DNA of 64,000 bases from Lacrimispora sp. BS-2. GTDB taxonomy: Bacteria > Bacillota > Clostridia > Lachnospirales > Lachnospiraceae. Below the pieces are notes generated by a model, which did not search any database, was not told the origin of the DNA, and worked only from the letters and a program-made list of their open reading frames with translations. Position numbers and translations under genes: made by a program. The stretch is from contig NZ_CP157940.1 of the NCBI RefSeq assembly GCF_040207125.1, forward strand, positions 124,001 to 188,000, given 5' to 3'. Position 1 is the first letter of the stretch. Each line of letters begins with the position of its first letter. Of the stretch, positions 43,614-53,035 are shown one piece after another.

Positions 43614-43658
43614 AGAGTTACAAATCACAGATTAAAAAAGAGAAGGAGGAAATACCCA

Positions 43659-44987
43659 ATGAAAAAGAAGTGGATAGCAGTTACCCTTGCATGGGCAATG
43701 GGGGTTACGATACTGGCAGGCTGTACTACGAAAAATCCGGACCAGTCCGGTGGGAATACTGCAAAAGATTCTGGAAACAGTGGGGAAATTGTGATCAATT
43801 ATCCGACATTTCAGGTGGGGGTAAATACTGCAGCACCGGTAGTTTCTCAGCTTGTAGAGGAATTTAACAAAGAGTACAAAGGAAAATACCGCATTCAACT
43901 GGAAGAAGTTCCAGGTGACGCCAATTACGTGGACAAGATTAAAGTGCAGTTAGGGACGGGAGATTTGCCGCCGGTTGTCTATGGGGGCGGCTATAACTTA
44001 CTGGACCTTGCAGTAGCCAAGGATCTGGTTCTTGATTTGACGGATACGGTAGGTGGAGATCCGGAGTGGAAAGGGCTGTATTCCGATGCATCGTTAGAAA
44101 CAAACAGCCGCAACGGAAAAATCTATGCTTCTTCTGCAGAGGGTTCCATTATTGGTTATTTTTATAACAAAGAATTATTTGAAAAAGCAGGGATTACTGA
44201 ACCAGCGAAAACATGGGATGAATTTTTTAAACAGTGTGATGCGTTAAAAGCGGCAGGAATTACCCCTCTTGCTATGGATACGGCAGATTCTGCATGGGTT
44301 ACCCAGCTTTGGCTTGGTGCCATGGCAGCAACGGCAAATGAAGATGGTCTTAAGTTTATGGAAACCATGAATCCAGATGATTACAATACTCCGGAGATGA
44401 TTGCAGCGGCGGAAAAAGTCCAAACCATGTTAAGGGAATATACGACTTTGGATGCCATAGGCGGAAAGTATGAAAATGCCGCAAATAATTTCCTGTCCGG
44501 TCAGGCGGCAATGATTGCCAATGGTCCGTGGATGATTGGGGATTTTGAAGATGAAGCAAAGGCAATGCCTGGTTTTTCTGATAAAGTAGGATCAGCAATC
44601 TATCCGGGAGGATTTGTTTATGACGCTCCCATTCAGGGATATTTTGTGACAAAGCAGGATGATCCGAAGCTGGAGGAAGCAGCGATTGCCATGGTAAAAT
44701 TCTTTACCTCTGCTCATGCCCAGCAGCTTGGTTTAGAGACTCAGGGAATGATTCCTGCTTCCCAGACAGTGGAAATCACAGAGGAAGCAAAAAGGAAATA
44801 TCCGTTATTAGCCGATTTCTTAAATCAGGCAGAAGAAGCTGCCATACGCAGTGACAATATGCAGTCGACGATGTATTCCAATTTACTTGATGTGATCAGC
44901 CAGGAGCTGCCAAGATTGTATTCCGGTGACTTAGACCCAAAAGGATTTTGCCAGTCTTTAACAGACGGGGCAAAAAAGAACCAGTAA
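43659..44987 (+). CDS. Sugar ABC transporter substrate-binding lipoprotein
   Basis: The 442-residue protein is a type-1 extracellular solute-binding protein with a lipoprotein signal (lipobox LAGC, Cys ~23), a Ser/Gly/Asn tether and the fold typical of carbohydrate binders (GDLPPVVYGGGYNLLDLA, GYFYNKELFEKAGI, FLSGQAAMIANGPWMIG). ATG 43659 is chosen because AGGAGG lies 9-10 bp upstream; a longer frame from 43509 has no signal sequence at its start. It leads a seven-gene operon divergent from yesMN-type genes. The ligand is unknown. Confidence 0.92.
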   Translation: MKKKWIAVTLAWAMGVTILAGCTTKNPDQSGGNTAKDSGNSGEIVINYPTFQVGVNTAAPVVSQLVEEFNKEYKGKYRIQLEEVPGDANYVDKIKVQLGTGDLPPVVYGGGYNLLDLAVAKDLVLDLTDTVGGDPEWKGLYSDASLETNSRNGKIYASSAEGSIIGYFYNKELFEKAGITEPAKTWDEFFKQCDALKAAGITPLAMDTADSAWVTQLWLGAMAATANEDGLKFMETMNPDDYNTPEMIAAAEKVQTMLREYTTLDAIGGKYENAANNFLSGQAAMIANGPWMIGDFEDEAKAMPGFSDKVGSAIYPGGFVYDAPIQGYFVTKQDDPKLEEAAIAMVKFFTSAHAQQLGLETQGMIPASQTVEITEEAKRKYPLLADFLNQAEEAAIRSDNMQSTMYSNLLDVISQELPRLYSGDLDPKGFCQSLTDGAKKNQ

Positions 44988-45008
44988 GGCGGTAAAAGGA
45001 GAGGTGCT

Positions 45009-45881
45009 GTGAAAATTAATAAAATGTGGATTCCTGTTTTTTTACTGCCAACAGTTGTTTTATTCCTAATGATTTATGCAGTTCCTCTGGTGATGGTATT
45101 TGCCACATCCTTATTTGACTACCGTTTAAATGCAAAGGATATGACTTTTATTGGATTTGGAAATTACTCCCGGCTTTTTCGTGATCCTGATTTTTTTCAG
45201 GCATTGTCCAATACGGTGATGTGGATCCTTATCCAGTGTACGGTTCATGTGGCATTGGGAACGGTGGTTGCCCTGATCCTGTATAAACGGCCAAAAGGGT
45301 GGAAGTTTGTCCGTACTGCATACATGGTGCCAAATATTATTTCCAATGCAGCCATTGCCATGATCTTTTTAAATATTTTTAATCCTCAGTTTGGTGTGAT
45401 TAATTCTGTGCTAAAGGCAGCCAGGCTGGAACATCTGACAAGAAACTGGCTGATGGACAGCCGTACTTCCTTTGTATCAGTAACCTTAATCTGGGTCCTG
45501 TTTGCAGGATACACCACAACGCTGGTACTGGCACAGGCACTTTCCATTGATGATACGATCATAGAGGCAGCAAAGGTAGATGGTGCATCACCATTTCAAA
45601 GAGATATTTTTGTTGTGCTGCCTCTCTTAAAGAAAGTAATTGGAACTACCATGGTGATGGCAGCTACCTATATGCTGCAAATGTTTGATTTGATTTATAT
45701 CACCACCAACGGAGGGCCGGGAAAGGCAACCACCAATCTCCCTCTTTTGCTTTATAGTGTCTATAAAGGGGAGAATAATTATGGCTATGCCAATGCCATT
45801 GGTGTGTGTATTGTAGTAATTGGAATCGGAGCCATGGCACTCATTAATAAGGCATTAAAGGTGAATCAGGAAGAATACTAA
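45009..45881 (+). CDS. Sugar ABC transporter permease (MalF/UgpA type)
   Basis: A 290-residue six-helix permease (FLLPTVVLFLMIYAVPLVMV at the start) with the EAA loop EAAKVDGASPFQRDIFVVLP that contacts the ATPase. It starts with GTG 45009, about 7 bp after AAAGGAG. No ATPase gene is in the operon, as usual for CUT1 systems that share an MsmK-type ATPase. Confidence 0.93.
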   Translation: MKINKMWIPVFLLPTVVLFLMIYAVPLVMVFATSLFDYRLNAKDMTFIGFGNYSRLFRDPDFFQALSNTVMWILIQCTVHVALGTVVALILYKRPKGWKFVRTAYMVPNIISNAAIAMIFLNIFNPQFGVINSVLKAARLEHLTRNWLMDSRTSFVSVTLIWVLFAGYTTTLVLAQALSIDDTIIEAAKVDGASPFQRDIFVVLPLLKKVIGTTMVMAATYMLQMFDLIYITTNGGPGKATTNLPLLLYSVYKGENNYGYANAIGVCIVVIGIGAMALINKALKVNQEEY

Positions 45882-45895
45882 AGGGGGAATATCAG

Positions 45896-46720
45896 GTGAA
45901 AAAATATACGTTATGTGTATTAAAGTATTTATTATTGGTCATCTGCGTATGTGTTGCACTGTTCCCCATTGTGTGGGTGTTCATGTCTTCCTTTAAAACC
46001 AATGCAGAGATTTTGGCAAATGGGGTTTCCCTGCCAAAAAGCTTTTCTTTGAAAGGGTATCAGGACGCATTGACGATTTCCCCGATTTTACGTTATTTTG
46101 GAAACAGTGTGGTGATTACCGTATGTTCTACCGGGTTTAATGTATTATTTTTGGCAATGGCAGCTTATGTGTTTGCCCGGTGTACTTTTTCTGGAAAGAA
46201 TTTGCTCTATTTTATTCTTTCCCTGTCATTAGTTATTCCTATGACGGCATTGCTCCATCCGGTGTATGGAGTGATTTTGAAGATTGGTTTGTATGATACG
46301 AAAGCAGGGCTGATTTTGGTTTATACTGCTCTTAATTTACCGATGTCATTATTAATTCTCAGAGGAACTTTTTTGTCGGTTCCAAAAGCGTTAGAGGAAG
46401 CTGCATATGTAGACGGAGCAAATTTTGTACGTACCTTTTTCCAGATTATGCTGCCATGTGCAAAGGGGGGGCTGACCTCTGCGGCAGTATTGGCATTTTT
46501 AAACTCATGGAATGAATTTACCTTTGCTCTGGTATTGACAAGCGGGCAAAAGGCACGGACCCTTCCATTGTCATTAAGCTATTTTACAGCACAGTTCAGT
46601 TTTAATTATACGGCACTGTTTGCTGCCGTCACAATTGCGGTGTTTCCGTCTATTGCGGTCTTTGCCATCTTCCAGGAACAGGTGGTATCCAGCTTGACCA
46701 CAGGGGCGGTAAAAGAATAG
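45896..46720 (+). CDS. Sugar ABC transporter permease (MalG/UgpE type)
   Basis: The 274-residue partner permease has six helices, the CUT1 feature VFMSSFKTNAEIL after the first helix and the EAA loop EEAAYVDGANFVRTFFQIMLP. It starts with GTG 45896, about 8 bp after AAGGGGG, and follows the first permease by 14 bp. Confidence 0.93.
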   Translation: MKKYTLCVLKYLLLVICVCVALFPIVWVFMSSFKTNAEILANGVSLPKSFSLKGYQDALTISPILRYFGNSVVITVCSTGFNVLFLAMAAYVFARCTFSGKNLLYFILSLSLVIPMTALLHPVYGVILKIGLYDTKAGLILVYTALNLPMSLLILRGTFLSVPKALEEAAYVDGANFVRTFFQIMLPCAKGGLTSAAVLAFLNSWNEFTFALVLTSGQKARTLPLSLSYFTAQFSFNYTALFAAVTIAVFPSIAVFAIFQEQVVSSLTTGAVKE

Positions 46721-46753
46721 ACAAATAAAAATAGACAGATAGGAGAAAATATT

Positions 46754-47854
46754 ATGATGAAACTTGGAGTGATTGGTCTTGGGGAAGTTTCCCAGCTTAT
46801 GCATCTTCCCATTTTACAGGATCTTTGTGAACAGTATACCATTACTGCTGTTTCAGATGTATCAGAAAGTCTGGTGGAGTTTGTACAGAAGAAATATCAT
46901 ATTCCCAATGGGTACTTAAATGCCATAGAGTTGATCGAACAGGCAGACATTGACGGGGTACTGATTCTTTCCCCTGACCAGTACCATGGAGAATATGCTG
47001 CTTGTGCATTAAAGGCAGGAAAGCACGTGTTTGTGGAAAAACCGGTTACTTTATGCAGCGACGAACTGAAAGAATTAATTGAGTTAAAAAAGAAGTATCC
47101 GGAATTAATTGTTATGGTTGGATATATGCGGCGTTACGCGGGACCTTTTTTAAAGGCAAAAGAAATTTTAGAAAGCCAGAAAAAAACCACAGAATACCTT
47201 CGTTTTCGCGATATCATCCTGGAAGGACCATTTTTTATTGGACAGACCAGACCTGTTTTTTATCCAAAGGATGTTCCGGCAGAGGTGATTGCAGAGGGAA
47301 ATGCCAGAAGAAGGGCACATCTTGACCGGGCAATTGGCGCTTCGGCAACCGATGAAGAACGTACGACCTACCAGATGATGACCGGACTTGGCTGCCATTC
47401 TTTTTCAGCAGTCAGGGAACTGTTTGGCATGCCAAAGAAGATTCATTCAGTTATGACTGCTTTTGGTGGGGAACAAGTGATTGTAGTCATGGAATTTGAT
47501 GGATTTTTGGCTACCTATGAATTAATAAATAATCAGAATGTGGTGCAGTTTGATGCAGCAATTGAGATTTTCCAAAAGAACCGGAAGATTCATGTGAAAT
47601 ACGAAACTCCTTATATCCGCTATCAGCCTGCCAGCGTAGAGGTGATTGATTCTACGGAGACAGAGACAAAAACAACTCACTATGGACCTGATTTCCGCGA
47701 TGCATTCCAGACGGAACTGCTATTATTTGCAGAGTGTGTGAAAACAGGAAAGCAGCCGAAAACCGTATTGGAAGATGCGGTGGATGACTTGAAACTATTT
47801 GAAGAAATTATTGATGTCATGAGAAGACAACATGACGGACAGGAGAAGATATGA
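46754..47854 (+). CDS. Gfo/Idh/MocA-family sugar oxidoreductase
   Basis: A 366-residue NAD(P)-dependent dehydrogenase: N-terminal Rossmann fold (GVIGLGEVSQLMHLP), the conserved AGKHVFVEKPVTL and a C-terminal substrate domain with MTGLGCHSFSAV supplying the catalytic His region. Family members oxidise sugars, inositols or sugar acids. It overlaps the following isomerase gene by 4 bp (ATGA). The pairing with an IolE-like isomerase and a sugar-phosphate deaminase points to an amino-sugar or inositol-like substrate. Confidence 0.88.
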   Translation: MMKLGVIGLGEVSQLMHLPILQDLCEQYTITAVSDVSESLVEFVQKKYHIPNGYLNAIELIEQADIDGVLILSPDQYHGEYAACALKAGKHVFVEKPVTLCSDELKELIELKKKYPELIVMVGYMRRYAGPFLKAKEILESQKKTTEYLRFRDIILEGPFFIGQTRPVFYPKDVPAEVIAEGNARRRAHLDRAIGASATDEERTTYQMMTGLGCHSFSAVRELFGMPKKIHSVMTAFGGEQVIVVMEFDGFLATYELINNQNVVQFDAAIEIFQKNRKIHVKYETPYIRYQPASVEVIDSTETETKTTHYGPDFRDAFQTELLLFAECVKTGKQPKTVLEDAVDDLKLFEEIIDVMRRQHDGQEKI

Positions 47855-48750
47855 GTAAGATAACGATAGCGACCGCTCCCTGTTCCTGGGGCGTGTGGTA
47901 TGCAGATGGAACACCGTCAAAAACCCCCTATCCTGTTTTTCTTGATCAGGCGGCTTTAGCAGGATACCAGTCATTGGAACTTGGACCAGATGGATATCTC
48001 CCTGTTGATGAGGGCAGGCTTTGGGAGGAATTGTCCGCACGTAAGCTGAATGTATGTGCCGGTACGGTCTGCTACCAGTTTGACAAAGAGCCGTCCTTTG
48101 CCTCGTTCCGCGGCCGGGTGGAAGCTCTTTGCCGCAGATTAAAAGCATTTGATGGAAAATATCTGGTGGCAATGGATGAATCGGATGTGGGATTATACAG
48201 TGAAAAGAAGCAGGAGATGCCGCCTGAGATATGGAATGAATTTTTAGAGAAAATCAACCAGATGGGGAAATTTACAAAAGAGGAATATGGGATTGAAGTG
48301 GTGTACCATCCTCATATTAAAAGTATGATCGAAACAGAAGAGGAGATTATCCGTCTGATGGATTACACCGGGTTAAACTTATGCTTTGATATCGGACATC
48401 ATGCTTATGTGAACGGAGATGGAAGCTGTAAGGAAACCAGTGCCATTTCTTTTATCCGCCGTTACCCACAGAGAATTGCTTACTTACATTTTAAGAATGT
48501 AGACCATGATGTTCTTGCCCGTGTCAAAAGGGAACATCTTGATTCAGATACCGCATTTGATATAGATGTGATGGGAGATTTAAAGGATGGAATCGTGGAC
48601 TATGAGGAATTAAAAAAAGTACTTGATGAGATTGGATTTGAGGGAATTGGAGTGATTGAACAGGATATGCCAAAGGCCACCACATCCCAGGCGTTTGCAG
48701 CGGCAAAACGAAATCTGGAATACTTAAGGAGTATTCACATGATTGATTAG
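47851..48750 (+). CDS. TIM-barrel sugar isomerase/epimerase (IolE-like)
   Basis: A 299-residue protein of the AP-endonuclease-2-like TIM-barrel group. The start TIATAPCSWGVWYADGTPSK and the internal VVYHPHIKSMIETEEEI, FDIGHHAYV and YLHFKNVD motifs, with metal-binding His/Glu/Asp, resemble inosose dehydratase IolE. It may dehydrate or isomerise the keto sugar produced by the neighbouring dehydrogenase. True IolE function is not established; other iol genes are absent. Confidence 0.82.
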   Translation: MSKITIATAPCSWGVWYADGTPSKTPYPVFLDQAALAGYQSLELGPDGYLPVDEGRLWEELSARKLNVCAGTVCYQFDKEPSFASFRGRVEALCRRLKAFDGKYLVAMDESDVGLYSEKKQEMPPEIWNEFLEKINQMGKFTKEEYGIEVVYHPHIKSMIETEEEIIRLMDYTGLNLCFDIGHHAYVNGDGSCKETSAISFIRRYPQRIAYLHFKNVDHDVLARVKREHLDSDTAFDIDVMGDLKDGIVDYEELKKVLDEIGFEGIGVIEQDMPKATTSQAFAAAKRNLEYLRSIHMID

Positions 48751-48759
48751 GAGGATCAG

Positions 48760-49482
48760 ATGAAAATCATCATTTGTAAGGATTATGAAGAAATGAGCCG
48801 GAAAGCGGCAGAACTGGTGGGGAAATGTATTGAGAATACACCAGAAGGACTGATCAGTTTTCCGGGAGGGGATACGCCTCTTGGAATGGTACATAAATTT
48901 ACAGAGATGGTGAATGAAGGACAGATTGATATCAGCCGGATCAAGTATGTTTCCTTAGATGAATGGGTGGGGCTTTCTCATGAAGACGGGGGTTCCTGCG
49001 GGCTTTTTAATCAGGAGAATTTATTAAAGCCGCTAAAGAAGCCGTTTGAAAAGGTCCATTTGATTCATGGGGATGCAGAGGAGATCGAAGCAGAGCGGGA
49101 AGCATTGAATGATTATATCTTAAAATACGGTCCATTGATGGTATCGGTGTTAGGGATTGGGATGAATGGTCATCTGGGATTTAATGAAGCGGGAGTGGAT
49201 TTCGGTGTAGAAGCCCATATCATTCCATTAGATGAAGTAACGAGAAGCGTGATGCCTAAATATTTTGGGGAAAAGTTTCATCCAACCCATGGAATTACCC
49301 AGGGATTAAAGCAGATTATGGAAGCAAAAACAGTGATTCTTATAGCAAATGGTGCCCATAAGGCAGATATTCTTTCCCAGACTGTTCATGGCCCGGTAAC
49401 CAGGGAAGTGCCTGCAAGTATTTTGCAGACTCATCCGGATTGTTATTTAATTACCGACCAAGCGGCAGCGGTAAAATTATGA
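48760..49482 (+). CDS. Glucosamine-6-phosphate deaminase-like protein
   Basis: The 240-residue protein belongs to the NagB/6-phosphogluconolactonase superfamily. It has the active-site segments SFPGGDTPLGMVHKF, VSLDEWVGL and VLGIGMNGHLGFNEAG, the last with the His/Glu pair of NagB deaminases. It would convert an aminosugar phosphate to a ketose phosphate and ammonia, though a different substrate is possible because its sequence is not that of standard NagB. It overlaps the following kinase gene by 4 bp. Confidence 0.85.
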   Translation: MKIIICKDYEEMSRKAAELVGKCIENTPEGLISFPGGDTPLGMVHKFTEMVNEGQIDISRIKYVSLDEWVGLSHEDGGSCGLFNQENLLKPLKKPFEKVHLIHGDAEEIEAEREALNDYILKYGPLMVSVLGIGMNGHLGFNEAGVDFGVEAHIIPLDEVTRSVMPKYFGEKFHPTHGITQGLKQIMEAKTVILIANGAHKADILSQTVHGPVTREVPASILQTHPDCYLITDQAAAVKL

Positions 49483-50564
49483 ACCGGCTGTGTGATCTTT
49501 CCGGGAAACGGAAGGAAATAAGGGAAAAGCGTGTTGTTGCAGGGTTTGATGGATTTGTTGATACAACGGTGCGTCCGATTGCCCAAACGGCAACGGCTTC
49601 ATCAAACGCAAAGATGTTTGCCACGATACAGGAGTTTGGTGAATTTCTGGTGAGTAAGGCAGGGAAAAGCTGTTCGGTGGAGCTAAAAGTGGAATCAAAG
49701 AGTCTGGGAGGAAATATGCCTTATTTCTCTCTGGGGGCGGGGACCCTTGGACTTGACGTTACCTGCATCGGAATGTTGGGAGAGGGAGGAAGGGCAGAAG
49801 ATGTATTTTCTGCTCTTCCTTGTACCTTATATCCGTTTACACCTCCGGGGGAATCTACCTGTATGGAATTTCAGGATGGAAAGGTAATGCTTGCACCTTC
49901 CTGTGAATTATCCGGTGATGTATGGGAGCTGGTAATGAAGTGTACTTCCGGGCAGGCAAATCAGATGTTTTCTAAGGCTGATTTAATTGCACTGGTAAAT
50001 TGGAGTGAACTGTCTTTTTCCCAACGCCTCTGGCAGGAGACTTACGACCATGGGTTGTCCAAGGAGTGCTGTAATAAGGGACAGTTTGCATTTTTTGATC
50101 TGTGCGATATTTCTCGAAAAATGCCGGAAGAGGTGGAAGGTGTTTTAAGGCTGATGGCAATGTTCTCCACAAAACGGACGACGATTTTAAGCATGAATGA
50201 AAATGAGGCAGTTACCATAGGAAAACAGCTGTTAGGAGGCTGTCAGGAAGGAACAGAGATTGCTCATGAAGTGAGGAAACGGTATGGGGTTGATGAGGTG
50301 TTAATCCACACATTAAAGGATAGTTTGCTGATGAGCAGCCGGGGACTGGTACGTATTCCTACTGATTTTGTAGAAAATCCGGTAAAGTCGACTGGAGCCG
50401 GAGATCATTTTAATGCAGCATCTTGTCTTGGGGTACTGATGGGGCTTTGTGATGAAGAACGGGTGGTCCTTGCTAACCGGGTGTCTTCTTTTTATGTCAG
50501 AAATGGATATTCGCCCAGGTTGGAGGAGATATCAGCTGGCTTTTGTAAGCTGATAGAGATATAG
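49479..50564 (+). CDS. PfkB-family carbohydrate kinase
   Basis: A 361-residue PfkB kinase with VVAGFDGFVDTTVRP at the start and the phosphate/anion-hole motif KSTGAGDHFNAASC near the C terminus, containing the catalytic Asp. It is longer than ribokinases and lacks the usual GG dipeptide loop near the start. ATG 49479 overlaps the stop codon of the deaminase gene. As last gene of the operon it probably phosphorylates the imported sugar or an intermediate for the deaminase. Sugar not identifiable. Confidence 0.85.
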   Translation: MNRLCDLSGKRKEIREKRVVAGFDGFVDTTVRPIAQTATASSNAKMFATIQEFGEFLVSKAGKSCSVELKVESKSLGGNMPYFSLGAGTLGLDVTCIGMLGEGGRAEDVFSALPCTLYPFTPPGESTCMEFQDGKVMLAPSCELSGDVWELVMKCTSGQANQMFSKADLIALVNWSELSFSQRLWQETYDHGLSKECCNKGQFAFFDLCDISRKMPEEVEGVLRLMAMFSTKRTTILSMNENEAVTIGKQLLGGCQEGTEIAHEVRKRYGVDEVLIHTLKDSLLMSSRGLVRIPTDFVENPVKSTGAGDHFNAASCLGVLMGLCDEERVVLANRVSSFYVRNGYSPRLEEISAGFCKLIEI

Positions 50565-50753
50565 CAGGTAAAGGTGCCTGAATTCTTAAGTTGACGGCAT
50601 TGCCCGTTTTACCGGCGGTTATGATTTGAAAAAAACATGAAAGTTTACAGCGTCTTCATTTTGTATGTACTTGAAAGTCATTTGAGAGTTTGGTAATATA
50701 AGGAAAGGACTATACTGTTTGGAATGAAGAAAAGATGAGAAAGGAAAGGGTAT

Positions 50754-51413
50754 ATGAGCCAGAAGCTTCTTATCCCCATCCTTCCGGAGGTGATGGATTT
50801 TGTTCTGGAAGGTGTAGATGAATTATACCGCAGAAAAGACCAGGAGGAAGCGGTAAACGATGTTCTCATAAGAAATCTTCATGTAATGGAGGAAGATCTC
50901 TCGCACATGCGTTTTTCCGCCGTCATATTTGAAAACTGCATATTTCAGGATTGCAGCTTTGAAAAAGGGGAGTTTACTGACGTGGCATTCCGGGCCTGCG
51001 ACATATCCAACTGCAATTTTGAGGACAGTTATTTTAACCGGGTGGAATTTTCCTCCTCAAAGGGTATGGGAACAAAGTTCTGCGGGAATACCATGCTCCA
51101 TACCGTAATAAAAGACTGCAATTTCAACTATGCTAATTTCGATTCTTCCAGACTGGAACACATCCGCTTTACCGATTCCCAGGTCCGGGGAGGTTCCCTG
51201 ACCCAGTGCCGCTGCAAGGCGCTTGAATGGAACCGTGCAAATCTGGAAAATGCCAGCTTTTTTAAGACTATGATGAAAGGAATGGATTTTACCAACAGCA
51301 CCATACAGGGGTTGGTGATGTCTGATAACTGTACGGAGATCAGGGGCGCTGTGGTGGACCTATACCAGGCGGCGGAACTGGCAAAGTATCTTGGCGTTGT
51401 CATAAAAAACTGA
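50754..51413 (+). CDS. Pentapeptide-repeat protein
   Basis: A 219-residue protein with pentapeptide repeats A(D/N)LXX-like units from residue ~50 to ~190 (CIFQDCSFEKGEFTDVAFRA, CDISNCNFEDSYFN, ANLENASFFKT), predicted to form a right-handed quadrilateral helix. Some relatives (Qnr, MfpA) mimic DNA and bind gyrase, but many have unknown roles. It has no signal peptide. A ribosome binding site AAAGGAAAGGG precedes ATG 50754. It is monocistronic. The 189-bp gap before it shows a possible -10 (TAATAT) but nothing else. Confidence 0.85.
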   Translation: MSQKLLIPILPEVMDFVLEGVDELYRRKDQEEAVNDVLIRNLHVMEEDLSHMRFSAVIFENCIFQDCSFEKGEFTDVAFRACDISNCNFEDSYFNRVEFSSSKGMGTKFCGNTMLHTVIKDCNFNYANFDSSRLEHIRFTDSQVRGGSLTQCRCKALEWNRANLENASFFKTMMKGMDFTNSTIQGLVMSDNCTEIRGAVVDLYQAAELAKYLGVVIKN

Positions 51414-51514
51414 ACATTGAAGCTCTGATACGTTTCTGAATCAAACATGAGGTTTACAATAATCCCTTATGTGATAGAATGGTTGTAATTATGTTGCAAG
51501 ATAAGCGTTTATTT

Positions 51515-51604
51515 AAGGAGGCGAGCTTTTTTATGATGGAACCCTCAAAGGCTGCATAGCACGGGTTATGCAGTTAATATAAATAAGTAATTGTATAGCC
51601 TTTG
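51515..51604 (+). promoter_or_regulatory. Leader with 8-residue mini-ORF and nested hairpin
   Basis: AAGGAGG (51515-51521) precedes ATG 51533, which opens MMEPSKAA-stop (51533-51559). The mini-ORF runs into a hairpin, CTGCATA (51552-51558) with TATGCAG (51567-51573), enclosed by CAAAGG (51546-51551) and CCTTTG (51599-51604). Translation of the mini-ORF would disrupt the stems, an attenuator-like design in front of the gene at 51642. Confidence 0.45.
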
Positions 51605-51641
51605 CTATTCCTGACAGTAAAAATATGTTTGGGAGGCAGCA

Positions 51642-51926
51642 ATGCGCTATCAGAAAGCGAATGAGATTTTACCGGCAGAGCTGGTGGAATTAATTCAGAA
51701 TTATATAGACGGGGAATATGTTTATATCCCCAGAAAACAGGAAAATAAACGAACCTGGGGCCAGAGGACAGGAGCCAGAGAGGAAAGAAAGCGGCGGGAT
51801 ATATCCATTTATGCGGATTATGTTTCCGGCATATGCGTAAAGCATTTGGCGGAGCGTTATTACCTTTCCGAGAAAAGCATCCAGAGAATCGTACTTCAGG
51901 AAAAGAAAAATAAGGCAATACAATAG
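51642..51926 (+). CDS. CD3324-family small DNA-binding-like protein
   Basis: The 94-residue protein resembles the CD3324 family found in clostridia: an N-terminal ILPAELVELIQNYIDGEYVYIPRK segment, a basic middle (WGQRTGAREERKRRD) and a C-terminal helix-turn-helix (VKHLAERYYLSEKSIQRIV). It is probably a small transcription factor of unknown target. GGGAGG lies about 6 bp before ATG 51642. It ends immediately before a terminator and is preceded by a structured leader with a mini-ORF. Confidence 0.75.
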   Translation: MRYQKANEILPAELVELIQNYIDGEYVYIPRKQENKRTWGQRTGAREERKRRDISIYADYVSGICVKHLAERYYLSEKSIQRIVLQEKKNKAIQ

Positions 51927-51967
51927 GGCGGTGCATCAGAAAGAAAATGGTGCGCCGCCTTTTCTTT
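51927..51967 (+). terminator. Rho-independent terminator
   Basis: GGCGGTGCA (51927-51935) and TGCGCCGCC (51951-51959) pair over 9 bp and are followed by TTTTCTTT. Confidence 0.88.
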
Positions 51968-52053
51968 GTTCCATAAGAGAGTATGAGGTGGGATAAAGAA
52001 AGATGGCGTGTTACAGTTGTCTAAAGAAACAACTGTAAAAATGGAGAAAGTAC

Positions 52054-52770
52054 ATGAATCGAAATTTACGAAAACAATGGATTGTCACGCCAAACCAGCT
52101 TCCAGCCATCATAAGAAGGTGCCCGAAATGCGGGAAAAAGACAGAATTCATAAACAGCGGAAAATTCAGAGTCAATGCCAATGGCCGCCTCATAGACGTC
52201 TGGCTGATTTACCGGTGCGGACAATGTGAGACCTCTTGGAATATGACCATATGGGAGAGAAGGCTGGCCAGTCGTCTGGAGAAAGAAGAGTATGAGGGAT
52301 TTCTGCAAAATGATCCTGAACTGGCGGAAAAATACGGAAATGACAGGGACTTATTTGCGAGAAACAAGGTGGAAGCGGCAGTTTCAAAGGCGGAATATTA
52401 TGTGACAACCGTGGACACTGCATTTCCCTGCGGGGAGAATCATGCCATGGAAATGGAAATAAGGATTCCGACTGGATTTGATTTGAGGACAGATATTTTT
52501 TTAATGCAGCAGTTGTCCGTATCCAGAAGCAGGATAAAGAAATGGTGTGAGGCCGGGTTGATTCTAAGCAATGGACAGGTTTTGCTTCCAAAAGGAAAAG
52601 TCAAAGACGGAATGCTTTTGCAGGTAAGGCGGGAAGCCTTCCAGCCGCAAGCTTCTCCCTTTTCCGGAAGAGCCTGGTCCACCATGAGGGAATCCAGGCT
52701 TCCGGAAGAAAATGCTCCTGGACCAGAACTTCCTTCTGCAGATTCTTCTCATCGGAATGATCCAGTCTAA
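52054..52770 (+). CDS. DUF1062-family protein with zinc ribbon
   Basis: The 238-residue protein opens with a zinc ribbon (CPKCGKK, ~23-29, and CGQC, ~55-58) typical of DUF1062, followed by a helical region and a C-terminal part with S4-like spacing (SRSRIKKWCEAGLILSNGQV, LLPKGKVKDGMLLQVR) that could bind RNA. The last ~45 residues are low-complexity Ser/Pro-rich. Function unknown. AGAAAGTAC precedes ATG 52054, a weak site. Overlapping frames on the other strand near its 3' end are probably chance. Confidence 0.72.
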   Translation: MNRNLRKQWIVTPNQLPAIIRRCPKCGKKTEFINSGKFRVNANGRLIDVWLIYRCGQCETSWNMTIWERRLASRLEKEEYEGFLQNDPELAEKYGNDRDLFARNKVEAAVSKAEYYVTTVDTAFPCGENHAMEMEIRIPTGFDLRTDIFLMQQLSVSRSRIKKWCEAGLILSNGQVLLPKGKVKDGMLLQVRREAFQPQASPFSGRAWSTMRESRLPEENAPGPELPSADSSHRNDPV

Positions 52771-53035
52771 TATGGACAGTATCATAGGTTGGTTTATAAT
52801 ATCTGGCGGTAATTCTATTAATCATTTCTGTATGATCTAATTTCACGAATTCCAACGAGCTTAGTTTTTCCATATTCCTTTCTCTCGTTATTCCTGTGAT
52901 ATCATTACATGAATTGCAACATTGCATATTGTGTAATGTCAAGCAAAAAACTTTAAGGGTCTTATATGTTTCTTAATTACATACCCTATGTATTATTTAA
53001 ACATGAAAAAGAATTGATATTTTTGGAAATGCCTA

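Noticed and set aside
52601..52874. Minus-strand frame of ~91 residues starting MEKLSSLEFVKLDH with an AAAGGAAT site
   Set aside because: It overlaps the 3' end of the DUF1062 gene for ~170 bp in antisense, and the overlapped part reads like the complement of a low-complexity tail. The first ~45 residues could be a remnant, but I cannot support a gene.
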